64,000 nucleotides of DNA from Rhodococcus koreensis (GTDB taxonomy: Bacteria > Actinomycetota > Actinomycetes > Mycobacteriales > Mycobacteriaceae): contig NZ_FNSV01000005.1 of NCBI RefSeq assembly GCF_900105905.1, forward strand, positions 8,025,501 through 8,089,500, given 5' to 3'. Positions 26,098-35,386 of this stretch are shown here, in pieces (the first letter of the stretch is position 1; every line of letters starts with the position of its first letter). Below the pieces are notes generated by a model, which did no database searches, had not been told where the DNA came from, and saw only the letters and a list, made by a program, of their open reading frames with translations. A program made the translations under genes and the position numbers.

Positions 26098-27531
26098 TCA
26101 CAGCGGGATGTTCTTGTGGTCGCCGCGGGTGGAGGGGGCGGCGGCGAGGGCCGCGGTGACGACACTGCGCGTCTTGGCCGGGTCGATCTCCTCGTCCACC
26201 ACACCGATCGCGACGGCACGGTCGACGCCGCCGGCGATGCTCTCGTGCTCGACGGCCAGTCGCTCGTGCAGGGCCTCCCGCTCTTCTTCCGGCGCCGCGG
26301 CCAGGGCCCGCTTGTGCAGGATGCCCACGGCCGCCTTCGCGCCCATGACTGCGACCTCGGCGTCGGGCCACGCGTAGACGGCGGTGGCGCCGAGAGCGCG
26401 GGAGTTCATGGCGATGTAGGCGCCGCCGTAGATCTTGCGGGTCACGACCGTCACCCGGGGCACGGTGGCTTCGGCGAACGCGTGGAGCAGCTTGGCTCCG
26501 CGGCGCACGACGCCTTCCCATTCCATGCTCACACCGGGGAGGTATCCCGGAACGTCCACGACCACGACCAGCGGGATGCCGAACGCGTTGCACAGCCGGA
26601 CGAAGCGAGCCGACTTCTCGGCGCTCTCCGAGTTCAGGCACCCACCCAGGCGGAGCGGGTTGTTGGCGATGACACCGACGGTGCGGCCACCGAGGCGTCC
26701 GAGCCCGGTGACGATGCTGCGGGCGTAATTGCCCTGCAGTTCCTCGAAACTCGACTCACCCTCGACGTTGTCGAGAAGTTCGTGAACGATCGGGCGGACG
26801 TCGTAGGCGCGCTTCGCCGACTCCGGCATGAGCGCGCGCAGATCGGTGTCGCCGTGCGCGGCCGCGGCCTGATCGAACTCGCCCTGCTCGCAGAACATGG
26901 ACACCAGGCGGCGTGCCCGGTGCAGAGCGTCACCCTCGTCGTGGGCGGCGATGTGCGCCACACCCGACTTCTTCGTGTGCGTGTCGGGGCCGCCGAGCGA
27001 CACCATGTCGACCTGCTCGCCGGTGACGCTGCGGACCACGTCGGGTCCGGTGACGAACACGCGGGCCTCGGGCGCCATGATGACGACGTCGGTCAACGCG
27101 GGACCGTATGCCGCACCACCGGCCGCGAAGCCGAGGACGACGGAAATCTGTGGGACGCGGCCGGACGCGCGGACCATGGCCTCGAAGACCAGTCCGACGG
27201 CGTGCAGGGCCTCGACGCCCTCGGCGAGACGCGCGCCACCCGAGTGCCAGAGCCCGACGATGGGGGCATCTTCGGCGAGGGCGGTATCGATCGCCGTCAC
27301 GATGTGCTTGCAGCCCTCGACACCCATGGCGCCGCCCATGACGGTGGCATCGGAGCAGTAGGCGATGGTGCGGACACCGTCGATGTTGCCGGACGCGGCC
27401 AGCACACCGGACTTGTCACGCGGATGGAGCGGGACGACCGTCCCGGCGTCGAACAGCTTCTCCAGGCGCGCAAGGGGATCGCGCGGATCGATCGACGCAT
27501 CGGACTTCGTCGCGGGTGCCAGGATTGTCAT
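26098..27531 (-). CDS. accD6: Acyl-CoA carboxylase beta subunit AccD6
   Basis: The carboxyltransferase subunit that, with a biotinylated alpha subunit (AccA3 type), makes malonyl-CoA (and perhaps methylmalonyl-CoA) for FAS-II. The 477-residue protein has both crotonase-like halves: N-terminal GVLAASGNIDG, SGGARLAEGVEAL, GGAAYGPALTD; C-terminal RTVGVIANNPLRLGG, DVPGYLPG, AYIAMNSRALGA. It is the last gene of the fabD-acpM-kas-accD6 unit and matches the mycobacterial AccD6 in size and place. A 96-bp gap with a large hairpin separates it from the kas gene, so its expression may be uncoupled from upstream genes. Confidence 0.95.
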   Translation of the reverse strand: MTILAPATKSDASIDPRDPLARLEKLFDAGTVVPLHPRDKSGVLAASGNIDGVRTIAYCSDATVMGGAMGVEGCKHIVTAIDTALAEDAPIVGLWHSGGARLAEGVEALHAVGLVFEAMVRASGRVPQISVVLGFAAGGAAYGPALTDVVIMAPEARVFVTGPDVVRSVTGEQVDMVSLGGPDTHTKKSGVAHIAAHDEGDALHRARRLVSMFCEQGEFDQAAAAHGDTDLRALMPESAKRAYDVRPIVHELLDNVEGESSFEELQGNYARSIVTGLGRLGGRTVGVIANNPLRLGGCLNSESAEKSARFVRLCNAFGIPLVVVVDVPGYLPGVSMEWEGVVRRGAKLLHAFAEATVPRVTVVTRKIYGGAYIAMNSRALGATAVYAWPDAEVAVMGAKAAVGILHKRALAAAPEEEREALHERLAVEHESIAGGVDRAVAIGVVDEEIDPAKTRSVVTAALAAAPSTRGDHKNIPL

Positions 27532-27571
27532 CGCGTCCTCCTCTGTAGCGGGCCCCTCGTGGGCTGTCGAT

Positions 27572-27606
27572 GGGTGGAGACCCCTTCAGCGAAGGGGTCT
27601 CCACCC
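27572..27606 (-). promoter_or_regulatory. Long hairpin in the kas-accD6 gap
   Basis: Arms of 16 perfectly paired bases, GGGTGGAGACCCCTTC (27572-27587) and its exact complement (27591-27606), with a 3-base AGC loop. It starts 21 bases past the kas stop. There is no T-run in the direction of the operon, so a simple terminator is unlikely; mRNA stabilisation or partial termination is more plausible. Confidence 0.7.
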
Positions 27607-27627
27607 GCGATCTAGCAGGACCGGCTG

Positions 27628-28890
27628 TCAGGCCCGGCCGAAGGCGAGCGCGACGTTGTGCCCACCGAAACCAAACGAGTTGTTGATCGCGAAATCGATC
27701 TCGCCGTAACGGGCTTCGCCCTTGACGACATCCAGGTCGATCTCTGGATCCTGATTCTCGAGATTCAGCGTGGGCGGAATGACTCCGTCACGCAGACTCA
27801 GGACCGTGAGCACCGCCTCGAGCGCACCGACGGCGCCGATCGAGTGCCCCAACGCGGACTTCGGTGCGTACACCGCAGCATGGTTGCCGACGGCAGCCTT
27901 GATGGCGTTCGCCTCGGCGGTGTCACCGATCGGCGTAGCCGTGGCGTGCGCGTTGATGTGCTGGATGTCCTTCTTCGTCAATCCAGCAGTCTCGATCGCC
28001 CTCGTCATGGCCCGCGCAGCGCCCGAACCCGAGGGATCGGGAGCGACGATGTGGAACCCGTCGGAGGTGATCCCCGCGCCCAACAGGCGGGCGTGGATGG
28101 TGGCACCGCGAGCCTTGGCGTGCTCCTCGGTCTCGAGGACCATCATCGCTCCGGCCTCACCGAACACGAAGCCGTCGCGATCCTTGTCGAACGGCCGTGA
28201 AGCCGCCTTCGGATCGTCGTTGCGGGTGCTCAGCGCACGCATCATCGCGAAGCTCGCGATCGGCACGGCGTCGAGGTAACCCTCCACACCACCGGCGACG
28301 ATGATGTCGGCGTCGCCCATCACCAGCATGCGGTACGCATGGGCGATGGCCTCGGAACCCGAGGAGCAGGCCGACACGGGAGTGATCACTCCGGCGCGAG
28401 CCCCCAGTTCGAGTCCGACGGTGGCCGACGGACCGTTGGGCATCACCATCTGGACGGCGAACGGCGACACCTTGCGGTAGCCACCGGCCTTCATCTTCTC
28501 GACGGCGTCGATCAGAGCTTCGCCGCCGCCGAGTCCGGTGCCGATCACGACGCCGAGGCGATCCTTGTCGACCTCCGGGCTGCCGGCGTTCTCCCAGACC
28601 TGACGGCCCAGGACGAGCGCCAGCCGCTCGACGAAACTCATCCGGCGGATCTCGACCCGGGACAAGGACTCGTCGGGCGACACCTTCAGCTTGCCGCCGA
28701 TCGTCACCGGAAGGTCGTTCTCCGTGACGAACGCTTCCTGGATGGTGTCGATGCCGCTCTCGCCGGCCAACAGGCCTTTCCACGTGGCATCCACGTCACC
28801 AGCGATCGACGTCGTAGCCGCGAGGCTGGTGACGACGATGTTGGGGAACTGTCTCCCGTTGGTCGAGGCGGAAGTCACGGCTGAGCTCAC
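27628..28890 (-). CDS. kasA: Beta-ketoacyl-ACP synthase (KasA/FabF type)
   Basis: Elongates acyl-ACP chains with malonyl-ACP in the FAS-II system that leads to mycolic acid meromycolate chains. The 420-residue protein has the catalytic triad Cys175 (PVSACSSGSEA), His315 (HINAHATATP) and His349 (SALGHSIGA) plus the conserved Lys344. The start is GTG 28890, in a GTGA overlap with the acpM stop. Only one such enzyme is in this operon, whereas mycobacteria have kasA and kasB in tandem, so KasA/KasB cannot be told apart here; the symbol is used loosely. Confidence 0.93.
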   Translation of the reverse strand: MSSAVTSASTNGRQFPNIVVTSLAATTSIAGDVDATWKGLLAGESGIDTIQEAFVTENDLPVTIGGKLKVSPDESLSRVEIRRMSFVERLALVLGRQVWENAGSPEVDKDRLGVVIGTGLGGGEALIDAVEKMKAGGYRKVSPFAVQMVMPNGPSATVGLELGARAGVITPVSACSSGSEAIAHAYRMLVMGDADIIVAGGVEGYLDAVPIASFAMMRALSTRNDDPKAASRPFDKDRDGFVFGEAGAMMVLETEEHAKARGATIHARLLGAGITSDGFHIVAPDPSGSGAARAMTRAIETAGLTKKDIQHINAHATATPIGDTAEANAIKAAVGNHAAVYAPKSALGHSIGAVGALEAVLTVLSLRDGVIPPTLNLENQDPEIDLDVVKGEARYGEIDFAINNSFGFGGHNVALAFGRA

Positions 28891-29198
28891 TCCTCGTCGT
28901 TCTTGGCAGCTTCGAGCTTGGCCTTCACGGCCTCCGCGTCGGCGCCACCTTCTGCTTCGAGCTTCTGGATGTACGACACGGCGTCACCGACGGTGCGCAG
29001 TCCGGCGAGATCCTCGTCGGGGATCTTCACGCCGTACTTGTCCTCGGTCTGGACGGCGATCTCAACCATGGAGAGGGAGTCGATGTCGAGGTCGTCGACG
29101 AAAGACTTTTCGATGGTCACCTCGGACGGCTCAATACCGGTGACCTCCTCGATGATCTCCGCGAGTCCGGCGATGATGTCTTCCTGGGTGGCGGCCAC
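28887..29198 (-). CDS. acpM: Meromycolate extension acyl carrier protein AcpM
   Basis: Carries growing acyl chains on a phosphopantetheine arm for FAS-II. The 103-residue protein starts at GTG 29198, preceded by GGGAG at a spacing of 7; an earlier start would add a basic leader without a ribosome binding site. The attachment serine is Ser41 in DLDIDSLSMVE. Like the mycobacterial AcpM it has a C-terminal extension beyond the usual 80-residue ACP (about residues 80-103, ADAEAVKAKLEAAKNDEE). It overlaps the kas gene by 4 bp. Confidence 0.95.
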   Translation of the reverse strand: MAATQEDIIAGLAEIIEEVTGIEPSEVTIEKSFVDDLDIDSLSMVEIAVQTEDKYGVKIPDEDLAGLRTVGDAVSYIQKLEAEGGADAEAVKAKLEAAKNDEE

Positions 29199-29304
29199 TG
29201 AGTGGCTCCCTTCTGATTCGGTGTAGATGTATCTGGAGTTGTGCAGGCACGTCCCCATCGGCCGCGCCTGCGGGCCCTGCACGCACCGAGGTGCGCGCAG
29301 CAAA

Positions 29305-30222
29305 CTAGCCGAGTTCTGTCAGTTCGGCTAGCGCGGAGATATCCCCCGGGGTCTTGAGTGCCAGAGTCGGCGTGCCGCGCATTTCACGCTTGGCGATACC
29401 GACCAGGGTTCCGGCTGGTGGAAGTTCCGCAATCGCCGAGACCTGAGCGGTCCGCAGGCTTGCGGTACACAGGTCCCAACGCACAGGTCGGGTTACCTGC
29501 GCGGCCAGCTTAGTCAGTGCGTCGGCTCCGGATGCGACCGGTGCGCCGTCGGCGTTGGAGAGCAGAGTGCGGGTGGGTTCACCCGGTGTGATCTTGGACG
29601 CAGCCTCGGTGACGGCCTCCTGCGCGGGAGCCATGAACCGGGTGTGGAACGCGCCCGCGACGGGCAGTGCACGCACCCGAGCCTTCTCCGGCGGGTTGGC
29701 TGCGAGTTCCTCGAGCGCCGACAGCAGGCCTGCCGCGACGATCTGGCCCGCGGCGTTGCGGTTGGCCGGTTCGAGGCCCAGTTCGTCGAGTCGGGCGAGC
29801 ACCTCGGCCTCGTCGCCCCCGAGGAGCGCGGACATCCCGGTCGGTTCGAGTGCGCAGGCCTTGGCCATCTCCGCGCCGCGGACGGCGGCGAGGGCGACGG
29901 CGTCGTCGGCGGAGAGGACTCCGGCGACTGCCGCTGCGGCGAGTTCACCGACGGAGTGCCCGGCCGCGATGGTGTCTGCGGGAATCAGGCCACGCGCGTC
30001 GAGTTCCTCGAAGGCGAGGATCGCGGCGGCCACGACGAGAGGCTGAGTCACCGACGTGTCGGTGATCTCCTCCGCGGTCGCGGTGGTACCGAGGCGGACG
30101 AGGTCGAGGCCGGCAGCCTTCGACCACAGTGCGACACGGTCATGAGAACCCGGCAGCTCCAACCAAGGGATGAGCATGCCGGGAGTCTGAGAGCCCTGAC
30201 CCGGGGCGAGCAACGAAATCAC
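29305..30222 (-). CDS. fabD: Malonyl-CoA:ACP transacylase FabD
   Basis: Transfers malonyl from CoA to AcpM, the entry step of FAS-II. The 305-residue protein shows LLAPGQGSQTPGM near the N-terminus, catalytic Ser90 in GHSVGE, and His193 in AGAFHTRFM. It begins with GTG 30222 after a weak ribosome binding site. It is the first gene of the fabD-acpM-kas-accD6 operon, with 106 bp before acpM. A palindrome about 66-87 bp upstream is a candidate operator for the adjacent regulator. Confidence 0.95.
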   Translation of the reverse strand: MISLLAPGQGSQTPGMLIPWLELPGSHDRVALWSKAAGLDLVRLGTTATAEEITDTSVTQPLVVAAAILAFEELDARGLIPADTIAAGHSVGELAAAAVAGVLSADDAVALAAVRGAEMAKACALEPTGMSALLGGDEAEVLARLDELGLEPANRNAAGQIVAAGLLSALEELAANPPEKARVRALPVAGAFHTRFMAPAQEAVTEAASKITPGEPTRTLLSNADGAPVASGADALTKLAAQVTRPVRWDLCTASLRTAQVSAIAELPPAGTLVGIAKREMRGTPTLALKTPGDISALAELTELG

Positions 30223-30287
30223 TCTTCAAGAGAACACCGTCAACGGCGTACCGCGAGATGTCGTTGCGGATGAACCTTTGTCGGCGG

Positions 30288-30309
30288 ATTTGTTGGGTTC
30301 CCACAAAAT
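30288..30309 (-). promoter_or_regulatory. Candidate operator upstream of fabD
   Basis: Imperfect palindrome: ATTTGTTGGG (30288-30297), a TT spacer, and CCCACAAAAT (30300-30309), 8 of 10 arm bases matching. It is the most symmetric and AT-rich element in the 127-bp gap between fabD and mabR. MabR is known to bind this promoter in mycobacteria, so it is the natural candidate; direct evidence is absent. Confidence 0.45.
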
Positions 30310-30349
30310 TGCACGTGGGGTCCTCGCATCGAATCTGGACAGACGTTCG

Positions 30350-31621
30350 TTACAGCCCTGCTTCTCCGAATGGGAAGGGTGTGACTGGTGTTAAACGTGA
30401 TATGGGTTCGTTATGGGAATGTGTCAATCGACCCACGGTAGCGGCCACTCTGAGCACATACGCATCCCGTGGATTCGTCGGATCGCGCCCGGTGACTTCG
30501 GCGATTCTCTTGAGTCGATACCGCACAGTATTTGGATGAACAAACAGCTGCCGGGCGCAAGTCTCAACCGCACCTCCACAGTCGAGATACGCGTCCAGAG
30601 TGTCGGTGAGAACACCTCCGGCGGCCGCCAGCGGAGCGACCAGATGGTCGTTGAGAGCGGTGACTGCGGCGTTGTCTCCGAGCAGTGCGCGCTCCGGTAG
30701 CAACTCGGCCGCGTGGACGGGCCGGGGGGCGCCCCGCCACCCGGCGACCGCCTGCATCGCGGCAAGCGCCTCGACGGCACTGAAGTGAGCCGCGCCGAGT
30801 GTCGGCGTGGTCGGTCCGATGATCACGGGCTCGTCCGAGAACTTGCCGAGCAGGTCGGTCATGAAACTCGAGTGCCCCGACCCCTCCTGCAGCTCGCCGC
30901 TTACGACCATCACCAGCCGCGAACCCTGCACGACCGCGAGCGCGGCGCGGCCGTGCCTCTGCGCGATGGTGTGGACCGTGCCGACGACGGAGACCCGTTC
31001 GTCCTCGGGGGGTGTGCCGACGATGACGGTGGCGGGAGCGGTGGCATCCCAGTTGAGGGTCGCCGCCCGCGACAACATGTCGGACCCGGTGTCGCCGCGG
31101 ACCACGGCGTCGACCACGAGGGCCTCGAGCCGCGTGTCCCAGGCGCCGCGGGACTCCGCAGCACTCGCATACACGGAGGCAGCTGCGAAACCCAGTTCGC
31201 GGCCGTACCGCAGCACGGCCTCGGTGAGCGCGATCAGCTGCTGGTCGTTACGGGCGAGCGCCGGGAGCCACTGCTCGAAGAACTCCATCGCCACCCGCAC
31301 CATGTCCACCGTCTGGCTGAGAGTGAGCCTGCGTGCCAGATCCTGCGGAATCACCTGGAACGCGTCCAGACTGAACCGGATGTCACTGTCCGGGTTCTTC
31401 AGCCATTCGAGGAAGTTGACCACCGCGGTCTGGACCAGCAACTGCACGTTGGAACGCTGAGCGGCGTCGAGGTCGTCGAAGAACGGCAGTTGATCCTGCA
31501 TCGTCGTGACGGCCTCGGTCGAGAGGCGCCCGGAGAACTGTTTGACGCGACGCAACAGTGCGTCGGGCAACGGATCCCGGGTTTGTCGTCTGCGGGAGAC
31601 CAACGGACTCTGCTCGACCAT
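30350..31621 (-). CDS. mabR: PucR/CdaR-type regulator MabR
   Basis: A transcription regulator of the FAS-II operon, by position and domains: in M. tuberculosis the gene between aceE and fabD is MabR, which binds the fabD promoter. About 423 residues from ATG 31621 (a start 16 codons upstream, 31669, is less likely). The C-terminal PucR-type helix-turn-helix, about 60 residues, contains FVHPNTVRYRLKRIAEVTGRDP with the recognition helix NTVRYRLKRI; the centre is a GGDEF-like/CdaR middle domain. Read in the same direction as fabD, 127 bp upstream. Confidence 0.9.
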   Translation of the reverse strand: MVEQSPLVSRRRQTRDPLPDALLRRVKQFSGRLSTEAVTTMQDQLPFFDDLDAAQRSNVQLLVQTAVVNFLEWLKNPDSDIRFSLDAFQVIPQDLARRLTLSQTVDMVRVAMEFFEQWLPALARNDQQLIALTEAVLRYGRELGFAAASVYASAAESRGAWDTRLEALVVDAVVRGDTGSDMLSRAATLNWDATAPATVIVGTPPEDERVSVVGTVHTIAQRHGRAALAVVQGSRLVMVVSGELQEGSGHSSFMTDLLGKFSDEPVIIGPTTPTLGAAHFSAVEALAAMQAVAGWRGAPRPVHAAELLPERALLGDNAAVTALNDHLVAPLAAAGGVLTDTLDAYLDCGGAVETCARQLFVHPNTVRYRLKRIAEVTGRDPTNPRDAYVLRVAATVGRLTHSHNEPISRLTPVTPFPFGEAGL

Positions 31622-31696
31622 AGTCAAGAACCTACGCGCACCGCCGCCCGTGTTGTCCGACGGACACACGGGCGGCGGTGGGTGAGGATGGCGGCG

Positions 31697-34552
31697 TTAC
31701 GCGCTTCCGGTATCCGTGTAGGAGACGGCGGCGGCGCGGACGTCGTCGATGCGGTACTTCGTGGCGGCTTCGACGGCCTTGGAGCGGTCGAGGGTGCCTT
31801 CGCCGGCGAGGGCGGACAGGACGGCGACGACGATGGATTCGGCGTCGACGTTGAAGTACCGGCGGGCGGCGGGGCGGGTGTCGGAGAACCCGAACCCGTC
31901 GGTGCCGAGGGTGGTGTACGAGCCGGGGACCCACTGGCGGATCTGGTCGGCGACGGCGCGCATCCAGTCCGAGGCCGCCACGAACGGGCCGGCAGCATCC
32001 GACAGCGCCTGGGTGACGTAGGGCAGCGGGGCGTCGGTGCCCGGGTCCCGCAGGGCCTGGCGTTCGGATTCGATGCCGTCGCGGCGCAGTTCACCCCAGG
32101 AGGTGACCGACCACACGTCGGCGGCCACACCCCACTCGTCGGCGAGCAGCTGTTGGGCCCGCAGCCCCTCGGGCATGGTGACACCGGAGACCAGGATCTG
32201 CGCCTTCGGGCCCGAGGCCTCGGACTTCTTGAACAGGTACAGGCCCTTGAGCAGGCCGTCGACGTTCAGGTCGGCGGGTTCGGCGGGCTGGGTGTAGGGC
32301 TCGTTGTAGAGGGTGATGTAGTAGAAGATGTCCTCGCCACCGAACCCGTCCACCCCGTCGGTGCCGCCGTACATCCGGCGCAGCCCGTCCTTGACGATGT
32401 GCGCGATCTCGTAGGAGAACGCCGGATCGTAGGCCACCGCCGCCGGGTTGGTCGAGGCCAGCAGCAGCGAGTGCCCGTCGGCGTGCTGCAACCCTTCCCC
32501 GGTCAGGGTGGTGCGGCCGGCGGTGGCACCGAGCACGAACCCGCGGGCCATCTGATCGGCGGCCGCCCACAGGCCGTCGCCGGTGCGCTGGAACCCGAAC
32601 ATCGAGTAGAAGATGTACAGCGGGATCATCGGCTCACCGTGCGTGGCGTAGGAGGTGCCGACCGCGGTGAACGAGGCCGTCGAGCCGGCCTCGTTGATGC
32701 CCTCGTGCAGGATCTGCCCGATCTCGGACTCCTTGTACGCCAGCATCAGCTCCGCATCCACCGCCGTGTACAGCTGCCCGTTACGGTTGTAGATCTTGAG
32801 CGACGGGAACCAGGAGTCCATCCCGAAGGTGCGGGCCTCGTCCGGGATGATCGGCACGATCCGCTTCCCGATCTCCTTGTCCCGCAACAGCTCCTTCATG
32901 ATCCGCACCAACGCCATGGTGGTCGCGACCTGCTGCTTACCGGAACCCTTGCGGACCACGTCGTAGGTGGAGTCCGCCGGCTGCGGCAACGGCGCCGCCG
33001 TGGTCCGCCGCTGCGGCAGGAACCCGCCCAGCGCCTTGCGGCGGTCCAGCATGTACTGGATCTCCGGGGCATCGGGGCCGGGGTGGTAGTACGGCGGCAT
33101 CTTCGGGTTCTTCTCCAACTCGGCGTCGGAGATCGGGATCCGCTGCAGGTCCCGGAAATTCTTCAGATCGTCGAGGGTCAGCTTCTTCATCTGGTGGGTG
33201 GCGTTGCGGCCCTCGAAATGCTTACCCAACGTGTAGCCCTTGATGGTGTGCGCCAGGATCACCGTCGGCTGACCCTTGTGCGCCATCGCCGCCGCGTACG
33301 CGGCGTAGATCTTGCGGTAGTCGTGGCCGCCGCGTTTGAGGTTCCAGATGTCCTGATCGGAGAGGTTCGCGACCAGCTCCTTCGTCCGCGGGTCCCGGCC
33401 GAAGAAGTGCTCCCGCACATACCCGCCGTCGTTCGCCTTGTACGTCTGGTAGTCGCCGTCCGGGGTGACGTTCATCAAATTGACCAGGGCGCCGTCCCGG
33501 TCCGCGTGCAGCAGCGCGTCCCACTCGCGGCCCCAGACCACCTTGATCACGTTCCAGCCGGCGCCGCGGAAGAACGACTCCAACTCCTGGATGATCTTGC
33601 CGTTGCCGCGGACCGGGCCGTCGAGGCGCTGCAGGTTGCAGTTCACCACGAACGTCAAATTGTCGAGGCCCTCGGTGGCCGCGACGTGCGCGAGGCCGCG
33701 GGATTCGGGTTCGTCCATCTCCCCGTCACCCAGGAACGCCCACACGTGCTGGTCGGCGGTGTCCTTGATGCCGCGGTCGTGCAGGTAATGGTTGAACCTC
33801 GCCTGGTAGATGGCGTTCATCGGGCCCAACCCCATCGACACCGTCGGGAACTCCCAGAAATCGGGCAGCAACCGCGGGTGCGGGTACGACGGCAACCCGC
33901 CGCCGGAGTCGGTGTGCGAGTGTTCCTGCCGGAACCCGTCCATCCGCTCCGCCGGGATCCGCCCCTCCAAAAACGCGCGCGCGTAGATGCCGGGGGAGGC
34001 GTGGCCCTGGATGAAGATCTGATCGCCACCGCCGGGATGGTCCTTGCCGCGGAAGAAGTGGTTGAACCCCACCTCGTACAGCGCGGCGGAGGAGGCGTAG
34101 GTGGAGATGTGGCCACCGACACCCACCCCGGGGCGCTGCGCGCGGGTCACCATCACCGCCGCGTTCCACCGGATGAACGCCCGGTACCGGCGCTCGACCT
34201 CCTCGTCGCCGGGGAACCACGGCTCGTTCTCCGTCGGGATGGTGTTCACATAATCGGTCGACGTCAACGCCGGCAGAGCGACGTGCTTCTCCCCGGCCCG
34301 CTCGAGCATCCGCAACATCAGATACCGGGCACGAGTCGGACCGGACCGGTCCAACAAACCATCGAACGATTCCAACCACTCCGTGGTCTCATCCGGATCG
34401 ATATCCGGCAGATACGACGCAACACCCTCACGGATGACGCGCACGCGTCCGTCGGAGCCCGGGGTCGCACTGGGGTTGGAAGGTTGGGCCGCTCCGGCGC
34501 CGGGTGTGGCGGAATCCGGTTGAGACGCGGGTCCCTGGATCAGGTCTGACAA
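31697..34552 (-). CDS. aceE: Pyruvate dehydrogenase E1 component (homodimeric AceE)
   Basis: The thiamine-diphosphate-dependent E1 of the pyruvate dehydrogenase complex, giving acetyl-CoA for FAS-I/II and the TCA cycle. At 951 residues it is the single-chain type. Visible features are the ThDP motif GDGEMDEPESRG followed after the usual gap by NCNLQRLDGPVRGNGKI, the active-site loop around HTIKGYTLGKHFEGRN, and the transketolase-like PYR/C-terminal domains. The TTG start at 34552 has a strong GAGGAG 5-6 bases ahead. It lies just upstream of mabR, and the order aceE-mabR-fabD is conserved with mycobacteria. Confidence 0.96.
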   Translation of the reverse strand: MSDLIQGPASQPDSATPGAGAAQPSNPSATPGSDGRVRVIREGVASYLPDIDPDETTEWLESFDGLLDRSGPTRARYLMLRMLERAGEKHVALPALTSTDYVNTIPTENEPWFPGDEEVERRYRAFIRWNAAVMVTRAQRPGVGVGGHISTYASSAALYEVGFNHFFRGKDHPGGGDQIFIQGHASPGIYARAFLEGRIPAERMDGFRQEHSHTDSGGGLPSYPHPRLLPDFWEFPTVSMGLGPMNAIYQARFNHYLHDRGIKDTADQHVWAFLGDGEMDEPESRGLAHVAATEGLDNLTFVVNCNLQRLDGPVRGNGKIIQELESFFRGAGWNVIKVVWGREWDALLHADRDGALVNLMNVTPDGDYQTYKANDGGYVREHFFGRDPRTKELVANLSDQDIWNLKRGGHDYRKIYAAYAAAMAHKGQPTVILAHTIKGYTLGKHFEGRNATHQMKKLTLDDLKNFRDLQRIPISDAELEKNPKMPPYYHPGPDAPEIQYMLDRRKALGGFLPQRRTTAAPLPQPADSTYDVVRKGSGKQQVATTMALVRIMKELLRDKEIGKRIVPIIPDEARTFGMDSWFPSLKIYNRNGQLYTAVDAELMLAYKESEIGQILHEGINEAGSTASFTAVGTSYATHGEPMIPLYIFYSMFGFQRTGDGLWAAADQMARGFVLGATAGRTTLTGEGLQHADGHSLLLASTNPAAVAYDPAFSYEIAHIVKDGLRRMYGGTDGVDGFGGEDIFYYITLYNEPYTQPAEPADLNVDGLLKGLYLFKKSEASGPKAQILVSGVTMPEGLRAQQLLADEWGVAADVWSVTSWGELRRDGIESERQALRDPGTDAPLPYVTQALSDAAGPFVAASDWMRAVADQIRQWVPGSYTTLGTDGFGFSDTRPAARRYFNVDAESIVVAVLSALAGEGTLDRSKAVEAATKYRIDDVRAAAVSYTDTGSA

Positions 34553-34775
34553 CGTTGCTCCTCATTGTGGTGGGACGCGCGGTGTGGCGTCCTCTCCATG
34601 CGATCGCGGCCTTGTTAGGCCCGATCCATCTCCTTTATGAATATGGCGCACCCTCATCTTTCCCCATTGCGGCGCGGTCGGCACACCGTGCTCGGGTTAC
34701 TCTTCGGTAGCGTTTGCGCAGATCCGGGGGCGAATGTTGAATTTATCGATGTCGTCGAAAACGTGGGGGAGACGA
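34553..34775. other. Divergent aceE/lipoprotein intergenic region
   Basis: A 223-bp gap between the aceE TTG and the lipoprotein ATG. It must hold the promoters for both genes. The stretch around 34635-34665 is AT-rich (TTTATGAATATGG), and TTTATC at 34741-34746 could be a -10 for the lipoprotein gene. No hairpin, repeat or further ORF can be supported. Confidence 0.4.
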
Positions 34776-35312
34776 ATGCGCACGTCGTCGCGCCGCTGGG
34801 GGCTGCTGAGTGCTGCCGCCGCGGCGATCGTCGGCGCCGGCGTCATCGCCGGATGTGGGGGCGATATCGAGGGAACCGCGCAGCAGAACGATTCCCAGGC
34901 CGCCGAGTACGCCGCCGAAGCGACGTCCTCGTCGGTGGCCGCGTCGTCCTCGCAGGAGGCCGCGGCCGAGCGGGAGGCGCTCGTGGAGCAGTGCACGATG
35001 TTCGTGACCCGGGCCGGCGACACGATCGATACCTACAACACGTTCATCGATGCCGCCAACGCCGAAGCCGCGGACACCGGCGCGAAAGCGAGTGCCGCGG
35101 CGGCGGCACTCCGGTCGGCCGCGGACGGTGCGAACGCCGCCACGCCCGCACTTCCCCCCGACTTGACCGGACTCCTCACCGATTACGCGAACAACTATCG
35201 CGAACTCGCTGCGGCCGTCGACAGCGGGCAACGCGGAGACATTCTGAACACTCTCGCGAGCCGCGGAGACGAGCTCAGCGACTCGATTCGGGCAGCCTGC
35301 CCCACATCGTGA
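34776..35312 (+). CDS. Predicted lipoprotein, alanine-rich
   Basis: A 178-residue secreted protein. From ATG 34776 (GGGGGAGA just ahead) it has an Arg-rich head, a hydrophobic segment and a lipobox IAGC; the in-frame ATG at 34734 would lengthen the leader without a ribosome binding site. The mature part is helical and Ala/Ser/Glu-rich with two cysteines (EQCTMF and RAACPTS) that may form a disulphide. No family recognised. It is divergent from aceE across a 223-bp gap. Confidence 0.7.
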   Translation: MRTSSRRWGLLSAAAAAIVGAGVIAGCGGDIEGTAQQNDSQAAEYAAEATSSSVAASSSQEAAAEREALVEQCTMFVTRAGDTIDTYNTFIDAANAEAADTGAKASAAAAALRSAADGANAATPALPPDLTGLLTDYANNYRELAAAVDSGQRGDILNTLASRGDELSDSIRAACPTS

Positions 35313-35386
35313 CTCCCGCACCGTAGGCTCGGTCGATGACCACGCATCACTACATTCTCAGAAAAATTCGCGTGGTCGGCTTGCGC

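Noticed and set aside
30713..34549. A 1278-codon open frame on the plus strand opposite aceE and mabR
   Set aside because: It is the antisense mirror of real genes in GC-rich DNA; it is rich in Arg, Gly, Val and Asp-His runs, has no family features and crosses two good genes.
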